Assembly (NCBI GenBank): GCA_959608885.1
Contig: CAUHSG010000010.1
Coordinates: forward strand, 3,933-67,932
Length of the DNA stretch: 64,000 bases
Source: an uncultured Coriobacteriia bacterium
Lineage (GTDB): Bacteria > Actinomycetota > Coriobacteriia > Coriobacteriales > QAMH01
Direction of reading: 5' to 3'
Both the position numbers and the translations under genes were made by a program. Every line of letters starts with the position of its first letter. Position 1 is the stretch's first letter. The notes under the pieces are model-generated. The model was not told where the DNA came from. It ran no database searches and saw only the letters and a list, made by a program, of their open reading frames with translations. Below, one piece after another: positions 43,166 through 51,080 of this stretch.

Positions 43166-44347
43166 ATGCAGACGCAAAGCTCACCCATAGTAGCGTATCG
43201 CGACCACTGGACTTCCGAGTGCATTGCGCTCATCTGCGGAATCGCCAATGCGGGCGGCGGAACCCTTGTCATAGAGTCGAGTGAGAAAGCCTACACGACC
43301 GGTCGGCGCAAGCTGAGGCGTCCGTTCGAGCAGATCCCCAAGCTTGTCGAAAAGGAGCTGGGCCTGCAATGCACAACCGAACCCGTGCTCGACGGCACGG
43401 CGCTGTGCCTGGAAACGACCGTTCCGGCAGCGGCAAAACCCCTCGCCTATGACGGCACGTACTGGCTCTACGCCGGCAACGCGAACATTCGCTCGACCCG
43501 CAAGACAATCGAAGGGGTCCTGTCAAACGCCCCTGGCGACACCGAATCATTCGATACGCCCTGGGAGATGCGACCCCAGGCCGGAGTCAAGCTCGAGGAT
43601 CTGAACGCCCGGGTGTTCCTCACGGTCGCGGCGCTGAAGACCGAAACATCTGACTTGCCCATGGACCCACTGGGAGCCGTGTTCGAGCATCGCCTGGCCC
43701 ACCTGAACCTGGAAAACCCACAGACCCAGGCCATAACGAACGCCGGCGTTCTGCTCCTGCACAACCAGCCCGATGCGATCATACCCGGTGCCCTGGTGCA
43801 GTTGCGACTCCTCGCGCAGGACGAGCGGGTCGTGTTGCACGACGAGGTGAGCGGCCCCCTGCTCCGTCAAATCAAGGAGACGTCGCGTCTGCTCTTCGAG
43901 CAGTACCTGCCCATGGCGATCGCCGCCTCCGGATCGATGAACGATCCCGCCGCGGGTCTGAACTTTCCATCCCGCGAAGCCGTGCGCGAGGCCCTGTTGG
44001 GGGCACTGGCGCACAAGGACTACGCATGCGGCCAGCCGGTAAGCGTCGACGTCTTTCCCAGCCGCATGATCATACGAAATCCCACGGAGGCAGGCGTGCC
44101 CAGCCTTGCAGCTGGCGAGGATTCCGAAGTCCCGGCCATTGTCGCAAATCCCGTTCTCACCAGGGCCATGCGTCTCGTCGGCATCATGGATGACCGGGAC
44201 GTCGATTACGAGCGAATCAGCCAGAAGAACCTCGAGGTCGGACTCGATGCTCCCCTTCTCGAACAGGATGACGGCGAGACGTCAATCACCTTTCCCTTGG
44301 ATTCGGAGAAAAGGCGGCAAATGAGCACCCCCCCCCCCTGCGCATGA
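43166..44347 (+). CDS. Regulator R1, phase-OFF N-terminal product (AlbA_2/HATPase part)
   Basis: The 393-residue product is the N-terminal part of a three-domain regulator. Residues about 10-120 (WTSECIALICGIANAGGGTLVIES...) match the AlbA_2/Schlafen-type putative DNA-binding domain. Residues about 255-330 (FPSREAVREALLGALAHKDYACGQPVSVDVFPSRMIIRNP) match a HATPase_c_4-like domain. The frame meets a run of 11 C at 44328-44338 and stops eight codons after the QM of QMSTPPPCA. With 10 C the frame would run on (MSTPPPAHDF...) into the winged helix at 44382-44663, giving a 498-residue protein co-linear with R2. It is probably switched OFF by slipped-strand mispairing; a sequencing error in the C-run is the alternative. 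It is divergent from S1. Confidence 0.88.
   Translation: MQTQSSPIVAYRDHWTSECIALICGIANAGGGTLVIESSEKAYTTGRRKLRRPFEQIPKLVEKELGLQCTTEPVLDGTALCLETTVPAAAKPLAYDGTYWLYAGNANIRSTRKTIEGVLSNAPGDTESFDTPWEMRPQAGVKLEDLNARVFLTVAALKTETSDLPMDPLGAVFEHRLAHLNLENPQTQAITNAGVLLLHNQPDAIIPGALVQLRLLAQDERVVLHDEVSGPLLRQIKETSRLLFEQYLPMAIAASGSMNDPAAGLNFPSREAVREALLGALAHKDYACGQPVSVDVFPSRMIIRNPTEAGVPSLAAGEDSEVPAIVANPVLTRAMRLVGIMDDRDVDYERISQKNLEVGLDAPLLEQDDGETSITFPLDSEKRRQMSTPPPCA
44328..44338 (+). repeat. Poly-C tract (11 C) in regulator R1
   Basis: Eleven C between AGCA and TGCGCATGA. Removing one base restores the reading frame to the winged-helix domain; R2 has 10 C in the same codon context. Confidence 0.9.
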
Positions 44348-44381
44348 TTTTGACTCCGAATCCCCGGCACCTGCTAGCCGC

Positions 44382-44663
44382 GTGACCAACGTTTCCAATA
44401 TCGAGAACCCCGAATCCAAACCCAGGTACACGCCCTTCTCGGCACGCTCCATCGCGGCTGCCAACGAGCTCGATCTCACCTCGACCGACGAGTACGTCTT
44501 GCGCGTGCTGCACACCAACGGCCGTGCGACGGCGGTGCGCATAGCAAACGTGCTGGGCGTGAGCGAGAGCACCGTGCGACGGGCGTTCAGGAAGCTGAAG
44601 AAGCACGGCCTCATCGACCGCATAGGGTCGGACAAGGCCGGCTACTGGCACGTGAACGTGTAG
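44382..44663 (+). CDS. Regulator R1, detached winged-helix C-terminal part
   Basis: A 93-codon frame from a GTG encodes FSARSIAAANELDLTSTDEY, then VLRVLHTNGRATAVRIANVLGVSESTVRRAFRKLKKHGLIDRIGSDKAGYW, a winged helix with the recognition helix in SESTVRRAFRKL. It is over 80% identical to the R2 C-terminus by eye. No convincing ribosome-binding site precedes the GTG, so in the present phase it may not be made, or only weakly by re-initiation. It belongs to R1 and is joined to it when the poly-C tract has 10 bases. Confidence 0.8.
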   Translation: MTNVSNIENPESKPRYTPFSARSIAAANELDLTSTDEYVLRVLHTNGRATAVRIANVLGVSESTVRRAFRKLKKHGLIDRIGSDKAGYWHVNV

Positions 44664-44815
44664 GAGGCGAGGGTCAGCCCCCTTGCCGCCTGCTAGAGCA
44701 AGGGGTGCTGGGAGAACGCGGGCGCGATTACGTCGGATTCAAGCTCCTCGTGTTCCGTGAGTGTCTTATCGAGCGGCTATAGCAGGCGCTGGCGCGTAAG
44801 CATATAAGAGCGTGG

Positions 44816-44932
44816 TATACTACACAGCCAGCGGATGCCCGCGACTGTTGCGTCGGGCAACGCCGTTTTCAGAATTGACCGCTTCCGCGCCTACGGGCGC
44901 GGGCGGTCATCCTTTTTCCGAGCGCCGCTCGG
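44816..44932 (+). ncRNA. Putative small RNA, copy A (own promoter and terminator)
   Basis: TATACT (44816-44821) is followed by a stem-loop (TGCCC...GAC, loop TGTTGC, GTC GGGCA with outer CGG/CCG pairs, 44832-44865). A second hairpin TGACCGC/GCGGTCA (44876-44909) ends in CCTTTTT, an intrinsic terminator, and a third hairpin CCGAGCG/CGCTCGG follows. The expected transcript is about 85-90 nt. Copy B at 50709 keeps the stems but changes the first loop. No coding frame is conserved between copies. The rest of the 375-bp gap is unremarkable apart from the hairpin at 44974. Confidence 0.6.
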
Positions 44933-44973
44933 AGTCTTGATCACCAGTCTGATTCTGTCCCCCTATAACGCGA

Positions 44974-44999
44974 GGGAGGCGGCCCGAAGGCCGCCTCCC
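44974..44999 (-). terminator. Terminator-like hairpin after surface protein S2
   Basis: GGGAGGCGGCC / GGCCGCCTCCC with loop CGAA is 40 bp past the S2 stop. The same hairpin and flanks recur after S3. There is no long T-run. Confidence 0.65.
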
Positions 45000-45039
45000 G
45001 GTGGAGCTATGTCGCTTGCGCGTCGCTAATTAGCTTGCG

Positions 45040-48000
45040 CTACATCGCCTGGAAGGCGTTGCCGGCTGCGGGGTTCTTCTCCGCGGCGGCGTCGTACTTC
45101 CTGCCACCCATGATGTCGCCCTCGAAGTCGTCCATGTCACGGATACCATGGCGGCGGCGGTAGAGCACCGCGAGGCCGTAGACGATGGTGACCAGGGCGC
45201 CGAAGATCATCAGCCAGTGGGTCCAGCAGTGGATCTCCTCGAAGGCGGCGAGGGCGTTCTCGTCGTCATCGATGGTCGCCAGAGGCACACCGTCGTCGAG
45301 GATGGTGGCGGCGGCAGCTGCGGCAGCCGCGGGAGCGGCGGCGGCAACCGGCGCCAGCGGGGCAGCGGCGGCAGGTGCAGGCGTGGCATCAGGCGTAGCC
45401 GTGGGGAGCGCGGTGAAGGCAATGACGAAGGCCGTGTCATCGGTGAGCTCCATGTTGGCGAGCGGCTCGTTGTTCCACATGCCGTTGCCGTAACCGTCGT
45501 CGGCGGTCGCGCCGGGGATCTGAGCCGCGGTCAGGACGGCCACGCCGTCCTCGGCCAGGTTGCCGGCGGCGTCGTACTTGTTGAGCACGTAGCGGGCAGG
45601 ACCGTCGATGGTGCCAGCGATGGCCGCATAGGTCACGACGAGCTGGTACTTGTCAGCAATGCCATCGGGGACGTTGTTGCCGGGGTCGGTCGGATCCGTT
45701 CCGATGACATCCAGCGCCCAGTTGGCGGTGAAGGTGTACTCGGTGTTGCCCTGGAGCTCGCGAGTCAGGTTGGAGGCAACTGCGTTGCCGTCCTCGGTCC
45801 ATCCGTCGAAGACAAAGCCGGCAGTCGGGTTAGTGGCCACACCGTCGAAGATGTTAACGGTGCCAGAGGTCGCGTTGTTGGCGAAGGTGACAACCTTCTG
45901 CGCAAGGTTAACGGTGCCCTGAGCGTTGTTAGCCGAGACATAGTTGACGACGGCCTGGTACTTGTCGGGGATGCCGTCACCAGGGTTCTCGCCATTGCCA
46001 TCGTTGTTGGGGTCGGTGATGACGTCAACAGCGTAGGTCAGGGTGATAACGTTATCGTCCGCATTGGCCCCAATGGTTAGCTGCTCCGTGTTAGCACGCT
46101 CGAAGATATATCCCTCGATGGCAATAACCTCGTCGGAGGAGCTAATGACGCTCTCAAACTCCTGGGGAGCACCGGTCTTGGGATCGAGCAGGGTGTTTCC
46201 ATCCTCGTCAACATAGTTAACGGTGTAGGGGAAAGAGTCCTTGACGTAGGTGACGGTGACCTCGGCGCCGTTGGCGACCTGGGTGCCCGCCGTCACGTCC
46301 GTGCCGTCTGCGAGCTTGACGGTGGAGAGCTTGTAGCCGGCGTACTTCTGGTCGGCCACGTCGGCGGCCTTGAGCTCGAGGGTCTGCGGGTCGTTGACCC
46401 ACACGCCCTTGGCCTCGCCGGTGAAGGTCGCGCGGGGGGCGTCCTCGCCGTCGACCACGTGCTTGACGGTGTAGGCCAGGTCGTTTGCCTGGGAGTCGTC
46501 CTTGACGTAGGTGACGGTGACCTCGGCGCCGTTGGCGACCTGGGTGCCCGCCGTCACGTCCGTGCCGTCTGCGAGCTTGACGGTGGAGAGCTTGTAGCCG
46601 GCGTACTTCTGGTCGGCCACGTCGGCGGCCTTGAGCTCGAGGGTCTGCGGGTCGTTGACCCACACGCCCTTGGCCTCGCCGGTGAAGGTCGCGCGGGGGG
46701 CGTCCTCGCCGTCGACCACGTGCTTGACGGTGTAGGCCAGGTCGTTTGCCTGGGAGTCGTCCTTGACGTAGGTCAGCGTGATGGTGGTGCCGCTCTCGAC
46801 CTTGGTGGTGCCCTCGGCGACCGAGATGGAGTCGAACTTGTAGCCGGGATAAGTATTCTGGTCGAGGCTACCTGTAACGATGGCAATCATCGCTGGGATA
46901 TCGGTAGAAGTGGAAGTGTAGGTCTTGGTATCGGCGGTCTGCTCGACGCCGGCGACCACGTGCTTGACGGTGTAGCTGGTTTCTGTGGCAATGGGCTTCC
47001 ACTGGGCGACATAGATGACATCATCAGTCACAGTCTCTGCAACTGCCGGATTCCAGCCAGTAAACTCATATCCAGTTCGTTCTGGAGTGCCTTTAAAAGC
47101 AGGCGTGAACTTACCAGCTTCCACGGTATACGATTGGTCCGCAAAGACTTCCTCTCCATCTACGCCATCGACGTACTGAATAGTGTAATCTTTCACTTTT
47201 TCAACAATTGACACGACAAAGATATCGCAGATTCCAGAAGGAGCCATATGAAGCACATATGTTGTTGCTCCGATAGCTTCACTTGCGGTGATAGTGTTTT
47301 TAGCATTAGTATTATCTTCAATTTGGACATTCGAATTGGTTGAACGCCATACATGATCGTTCTTCGAGTCGTCTGTGCCCTCTAATCTGATCTTTCCTCC
47401 ACTTTTTACAGCAGTTTCATGAATTACGGCGTTGGGATACTCTTTCGTCAGCCGCTCTAGCGTCCAACCTGTGATATTGATATCGGTAGCATAGCTTCCT
47501 GTTCCAGAGTTATTTCCATTCCCGTTGCCGACGGCAGCAAACGTCGTGGCGCCACCAAGCTTCTCGATGAAGTTGCTGATAGCATTCTTCACCTTGTTGG
47601 CTTTTTCACCCAGCTCGGTGGAGGGAGCGGGGGTGGAAGGCTCGGCAGCGTCAGTATTGGCGGAACCCGTGGCGGCCTCGGCGGTCACGACGATGGTGGC
47701 ACCGTCCGCGACCCTATCGGCAGCGACAGTGTACTCGCCGGCGTTGGGGGTGAGCGTCGTCTCGCCCTTGGCATCAGCTAGCTTGACGGCAGCCGCGCCC
47801 AGCGTAAAGCCATCGGCGGCCTTTACCGTGAACTTCATATCCTTGCCAGCCGGAACGACGAGCTCGGTCGCGGCATCCTTGCCGTTGTAGGTGACCGTGG
47901 CGTTCTGTGCCTTCACCTTGAGCGTCACATCGGCCGGAGTGGCGTCATCGGCATCGTCTTCGTCCTCGACGCTGGCAATGCTGAGCAGCTCGACGGGCTC

Positions 48001-48231
48001 GAGCTTCTGCTCGTCGGCAGCGGGCTCGGCGGCCTTCTCGTCCTTGCCGGAGGTCTGGTCGGCCAGCTCCTCCTGCTGCTGAACCTGCGCCTCGTTGGGC
48101 TCACCGTTGATCGCGCTCGCGATCGGAATGAGGGTGAGAGTCGACATGGCGAACACCACCGCCATGAAACCCGACAGGAACTTACCCCAGAGGGTATCCT
48201 GTGGCTCCTTATACCTACGTTGTTGCTTCAT
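45040..48231 (-). CDS. Large surface protein S2 (InlB-type and MucBP-like repeats)
   Basis: The 1063-residue protein shares its export segment with S1 (MKQQRRYKEPQDTLWGKFLS, FMAVVFAMSTLTLIPIASA). It then has an acidic stretch, an Ig-like region (about 95-190) and a linker. InlB-type units with YEFTGWNPAV and MucBP-like units with YTVKHVVAGVEQ follow. Two 87-residue units (about 490-663) are encoded by a near-perfect 261-bp tandem duplication. More InlB units (FVFDGWTEDG) and an Ala/Pro stalk follow, and the anchor EEIHCWTHWLMIFGALVTIV with RDMDDFEGDIMGG and terminal NAFQAM ends the protein. It is divergent from the intact regulator R2. Confidence 0.87.
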   Translation of the reverse strand: MKQQRRYKEPQDTLWGKFLSGFMAVVFAMSTLTLIPIASAINGEPNEAQVQQQEELADQTSGKDEKAAEPAADEQKLEPVELLSIASVEDEDDADDATPADVTLKVKAQNATVTYNGKDAATELVVPAGKDMKFTVKAADGFTLGAAAVKLADAKGETTLTPNAGEYTVAADRVADGATIVVTAEAATGSANTDAAEPSTPAPSTELGEKANKVKNAISNFIEKLGGATTFAAVGNGNGNNSGTGSYATDINITGWTLERLTKEYPNAVIHETAVKSGGKIRLEGTDDSKNDHVWRSTNSNVQIEDNTNAKNTITASEAIGATTYVLHMAPSGICDIFVVSIVEKVKDYTIQYVDGVDGEEVFADQSYTVEAGKFTPAFKGTPERTGYEFTGWNPAVAETVTDDVIYVAQWKPIATETSYTVKHVVAGVEQTADTKTYTSTSTDIPAMIAIVTGSLDQNTYPGYKFDSISVAEGTTKVESGTTITLTYVKDDSQANDLAYTVKHVVDGEDAPRATFTGEAKGVWVNDPQTLELKAADVADQKYAGYKLSTVKLADGTDVTAGTQVANGAEVTVTYVKDDSQANDLAYTVKHVVDGEDAPRATFTGEAKGVWVNDPQTLELKAADVADQKYAGYKLSTVKLADGTDVTAGTQVANGAEVTVTYVKDSFPYTVNYVDEDGNTLLDPKTGAPQEFESVISSSDEVIAIEGYIFERANTEQLTIGANADDNVITLTYAVDVITDPNNDGNGENPGDGIPDKYQAVVNYVSANNAQGTVNLAQKVVTFANNATSGTVNIFDGVATNPTAGFVFDGWTEDGNAVASNLTRELQGNTEYTFTANWALDVIGTDPTDPGNNVPDGIADKYQLVVTYAAIAGTIDGPARYVLNKYDAAGNLAEDGVAVLTAAQIPGATADDGYGNGMWNNEPLANMELTDDTAFVIAFTALPTATPDATPAPAAAAPLAPVAAAAPAAAAAAAATILDDGVPLATIDDDENALAAFEEIHCWTHWLMIFGALVTIVYGLAVLYRRRHGIRDMDDFEGDIMGGRKYDAAAEKNPAAGNAFQAM
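46241..46762. repeat. Tandem duplication of a 261-bp unit in S2
   Basis: Copies 46241-46501 and 46502-46762 appear identical on reading and encode two 87-residue MucBP-like units. A third partial copy diverges right after 46763. Confidence 0.88.
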
Positions 48232-48607
48232 GTGACTCCACCAACCTTCCCTTTGCCCTACTCACAGCTACACATGTTGCGTCACCCGCGCGAACGGCTT
48301 ACGCGCGCATGACATGTATAAAAATGGAATGGCAGAAGTATATAAATGTGCGAATTTCCTTGCTGACCTTGGGTTTTAGATATCTTAGTCACTCTGGGAA
48401 GATAATGCGGAGATGCCGGTAAGCGAGTGCTTTGACCGGGGGCTTCGCGTTACCCCATCAAGGCCCCATTCATAACATGCTGCGGCAAATGCTAGGTATA
48501 TGCTAGGGCATTAGGTGGGTATCGAGCGGATAAGGGGCGGTATCCTGCAAACGCTCTCGCATCACCCGCGAGGATAATACGATTCCGAGGACGAAGGCGC
48601 TAAGCCC
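48232..48607. promoter_or_regulatory. Divergent control region of S2 and R2
   Basis: This 376-bp gap has no gene. On the minus strand TATACT (48338-48343) is preceded at the same 10-bp distance by GGAAATT (48354-48360) and by TCAGC/CCCA blocks as in S1. The -10 to ATG distance is nearly equal (about 107-110 bp). GATAATAC near 48572 could be the R2 -10. Confidence 0.6.
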
Positions 48608-50083
48608 ATGGACACGCAGGAAACACCCCTGGTGGTCTATCGCGACCACTGGACCCCCGAGTACATCACCCTCATCTGCGGAATTGCCAATGCTGGCGGC
48701 GGTACGCTGGTCATAGAGTCAAACGACAACATATACACCACCGGACACCGCAAGATGCGGCGCCCCTTCGAGCAGATTCCCCGTATCATCGAGCGCGACC
48801 TGGGGATTCAGTGCACCACCGAGCCGGTGCTCGATGGAATCAATCTGTACCTGGAGATTCTCGTTCCGGCTGTTGCCGAGCCGCTGACCTACGAGGGCGA
48901 GTACTGGCTGTACTCGGAAGGCCACAACACGCGCTCGACCCGCGAGACCGTCTGGGCCTCCCTCAACGGCGCCGCCTCCCAACAGGATACGGAGGCAGGC
49001 GACACCCTTTCCTGGGAGATGCGCCCCCAACCCTACGTCGAGCAAGGGCAGTTGAACGCCCGCCAGTTCCTGGCACTCGGACTGCTCAAGATCGATGCGC
49101 CCGACCCACCCACGAGCAGCGTCGAGACGGCGATCTTGCGACGTCTCGACTACCTGAACCTACGTGGCACGCGGGGCGACGGCATAACGAACGCCGCCAT
49201 CGTGCTCCTGCACAACCATCCCGAAAGCATCATCCCCGGAGCGACGGTGCAATTGGAACTCGTAGCCCAGGACGATCACGCATTGCTGCGCAACGAGATA
49301 GGCGGCGGCATAAGCTGTCAGGTGGAGGAGTCGCTGCGCCTGCTCTTCGAGCAATACCTGCCCATGGCGGTGGCAACGTCCACCACCACGGAAAACCCTG
49401 TCATCGCACTCAACTTCCCACCACAGGAGGCCGTCCACGACGTGCTGCTCGATGCCATTGTGGGCAAGAACTACGAAACCGGTCAGCCCGTGCGTGTGAG
49501 CGTGCACCCGGACAAGCTCATCATCTCGATGCCGTGTGGCGGCGTCGAAGCACCCGGCGGGGCAAACCCCGTCCTCGCGCGGGCGTTGCACCTCATGGGC
49601 TACCTGGACAGCCAGAACGTGAACTTCGAGCGCGCCGTGCTGCGCTGTGGCGACATGGGGGCGGCACTGCCGGTCATCGAGCATGGTTCCCGTGAGACAA
49701 CGGTGACATTCTCGTTGGATTCGCAGAAAACGTGGCAAATGAGCACCCCCCCCCCTGCGCAAAATTTGGCCCGCAAGCCGCTGCCGGGCAACTTCTCGTC
49801 GACGCCGGAAAGCGGAATCGTCGGACTTGGCGAGGCGGCGCCCAAGGACGCCCCCTTCTCGGCACGATCCATCGCCGCGGCAAACAATCTGGACTTCACG
49901 TCGACCGACGAGTACGTGCTGCGCGTGCTGCACACCAACGGCCGCGCGACGGCGGTGCGCATTGCCGGCGTGCTCGGCGTGAGCGAGAGCACGATACGTC
50001 GCTCGTTCCGCAAGCTGCGCGAGTACGGGCTCATCGAACGCGTGGGGTCAGACAAGGCCGGCTACTGGCGCGTGAATTCGTGA
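48608..50083 (+). CDS. Regulator R2, phase-ON (AlbA_2 + HATPase_c_4-like + winged helix)
   Basis: The intact 491-residue regulator contains an AlbA_2/Schlafen-like domain (WTPEYITLICGIANAGGGTLVIESND, residues about 14-120) and a central segment with AIVLLHNHPESIIPGATVQLEL. A HATPase_c_4-like domain (FPPQEAVHDVLLDAIVGKNYETGQPVRVSVHPDKLIISMP, about 277-320) follows, and the C-terminal winged helix has LHTNGRATAVRIAGVLGVSESTIRRSFRKL and GSDKAGYW. A poly-C tract of 10 (49746-49755) encodes the PPP of QMSTPPPA between the second and third domains. It is divergent from S2 and is expected to control that gene directly; activator or repressor is not known. Confidence 0.88.
   Translation: MDTQETPLVVYRDHWTPEYITLICGIANAGGGTLVIESNDNIYTTGHRKMRRPFEQIPRIIERDLGIQCTTEPVLDGINLYLEILVPAVAEPLTYEGEYWLYSEGHNTRSTRETVWASLNGAASQQDTEAGDTLSWEMRPQPYVEQGQLNARQFLALGLLKIDAPDPPTSSVETAILRRLDYLNLRGTRGDGITNAAIVLLHNHPESIIPGATVQLELVAQDDHALLRNEIGGGISCQVEESLRLLFEQYLPMAVATSTTTENPVIALNFPPQEAVHDVLLDAIVGKNYETGQPVRVSVHPDKLIISMPCGGVEAPGGANPVLARALHLMGYLDSQNVNFERAVLRCGDMGAALPVIEHGSRETTVTFSLDSQKTWQMSTPPPAQNLARKPLPGNFSSTPESGIVGLGEAAPKDAPFSARSIAAANNLDFTSTDEYVLRVLHTNGRATAVRIAGVLGVSESTIRRSFRKLREYGLIERVGSDKAGYWRVNS
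49746..49755 (+). repeat. Poly-C tract (10 C) in regulator R2
   Basis: Ten C between AGCA and TGCGCAAAA keep the winged helix in frame. The codon context (QMSTPPP) matches R1, where an 11th C breaks the frame. Confidence 0.9.
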
Positions 50084-50104
50084 GGGTTGGGTTGTTCGCG
50101 GTGC

Positions 50105-50524
50105 CTAGCGGCCGCTGATGTGGCTTTCGAAGCAGTCGAGCCTGCGAACCTCGTCACGACGACGCTTGACCACGGTCAGGCCGCATGCGGCGACCACGGC
50201 GAGCACGGCGACGAGAACCGCCCCCTGCGCCCAGCTAAACTGGCTTTCCTCCTTGGCGAAGGAGGCGAGCGGGGTCTCCTCGTCGGCTATCGCCTCTGCG
50301 GCCGACGTGCTAGCGGACACGGTCATGTTCTCGATGGGCACGGCCGGGCCCGTTGGCGTGCTAGCGGTCTGGATTGGCGCGACGGTGCCCTCGACGGCAT
50401 GTGCGCTCGGGATGATGGCGATGACGAACGTCAGAGTGAGCGCCATGACCAGCGCGAGAATCACCGTGACGAATTGGTTGTACGTCGTGGGGCGTGCTTG
50501 TGCCGCGTTTTCCGTTTTCTTCAT
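50105..50524 (-). CDS. Miniature surface-anchor protein related to S1-S3
   Basis: The 139-residue product has an export helix (FVTVILALVMALTLTFVIAIIPSAHA), only about 55 residues of Thr/Ala/Pro-rich stalk and a C-terminal membrane helix (AQGAVLVAVLAVVAACGLTVV) flanked by TPLASFAKEES and RRRDEVRRLDCFESHISG. The order A-D/E-E-x-PLA...A/F...W, helix, RRR, (M)DxFExxI mirrors the S1-S3 anchor, without the repeat domains and the terminal AFQAM. It may be a degenerate member or a small membrane partner of the surface proteins. GGGGAAGCC precedes the ATG. Its stop lies 21 bp past the R2 stop, convergent. Confidence 0.72.
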   Translation of the reverse strand: MKKTENAAQARPTTYNQFVTVILALVMALTLTFVIAIIPSAHAVEGTVAPIQTASTPTGPAVPIENMTVSASTSAAEAIADEETPLASFAKEESQFSWAQGAVLVAVLAVVAACGLTVVKRRRDEVRRLDCFESHISGR

Positions 50525-50640
50525 GGCTTCCCCTGCCCTTCCTGGTCAACCTGCGTTGCGAGAAAGCGACTCGCAAACAGGACATTCGCAAGATGACGAG
50601 CACATTGTACTTGCCGACGACCGGAATGTCATCATTTACG

Positions 50641-50669
50641 TGACAAAAGTCGCCGGGGCAGTTTTGTCA
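50641..50669. repeat. REP family 1, single copy (reverse core)
   Basis: TGACAAAA / TTTTGTCAC arms around GTCGCCGGGGCAG, between the miniature surface gene and small RNA copy B. The only REP copy within the surface island. Confidence 0.85.
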
Positions 50670-50708
50670 CGCTTGGGACGATGATGTATGGCCGAATATG
50701 GTGCATGG

Positions 50709-50826
50709 TATACTACAGCCAGCGGATGCCCGCGACGTGGATGTCGGGCAACGCCGTTGGTTTGAATGACCGCCTAACGCCTACGGGCGCTGGCGGTCAT
50801 CCTTTTTCCGAGCGTCGCTCGGAGTC
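50709..50826 (+). ncRNA. Putative small RNA, copy B
   Basis: TATACT (50709-50714) precedes the same first stem as copy A (TGCCC/GGGCA and GAC/GTC) but with loop GTGGAT in place of TGTTGC. Next come the TGACCGCC/GGCGGTCA hairpin followed by CCTTTTT, and a final CCGAGCG/CGCTCGG hairpin. The inner part of the second stem differs from copy A while pairing is kept, which argues for an RNA function. Confidence 0.6.
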
Positions 50827-50849
50827 TTGGACAGTGGGCAAGCGCTTCG

Positions 50850-51080
50850 TTACGTAAACGCGAGATGCTTCTCTTGATCGCGGCATTCCGCAAGGTACAT
50901 GTTGATAATGTTTTGATAGGGCACGCCAGTACGAAGCGCCTCGGCCTTGAAATAGTCGATCGTCTCGCTGTCGATGTTAATCGTCACACGGCGACGCGTC
51001 TTGCCGACATAGGGGTTCGGAAGGCTGTCCGAAAAATCCACCTCGGCAGGCATGTCCATGATTTCCGCAACGTCACTCAT
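50850..51080 (-). CDS. brnA: BrnA-family antitoxin (second pair)
   Basis: The 76-residue protein has an acidic N-terminal arm (VAEIMDMPAEVDFSDSLPNPYVG) and a ribbon-helix-helix part (RRRVTINIDSETIDYFKAEALRTGVPYQNIINMYLAEC). It overlaps the toxin gene by 8 bp. It neutralises BrnT and probably represses the pair through the AT-rich palindrome over the brnT start. Confidence 0.88.
   Translation of the reverse strand: MSDVAEIMDMPAEVDFSDSLPNPYVGKTRRRVTINIDSETIDYFKAEALRTGVPYQNIINMYLAECRDQEKHLAFT

Noticed and set aside
43166..44663. R1 as an ordinary pseudogene
   Set aside because: The only lesion is one extra C in a homopolymer, with the rest intact and a 10-C paralogue next door; reversible switching or a sequencing slip explains it better.
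44826..44912. Known riboswitch upstream of a metabolic gene
   Set aside because: The element is followed by its own terminator and by a gene on the opposite strand, and its motifs do not match a riboswitch class I can name.
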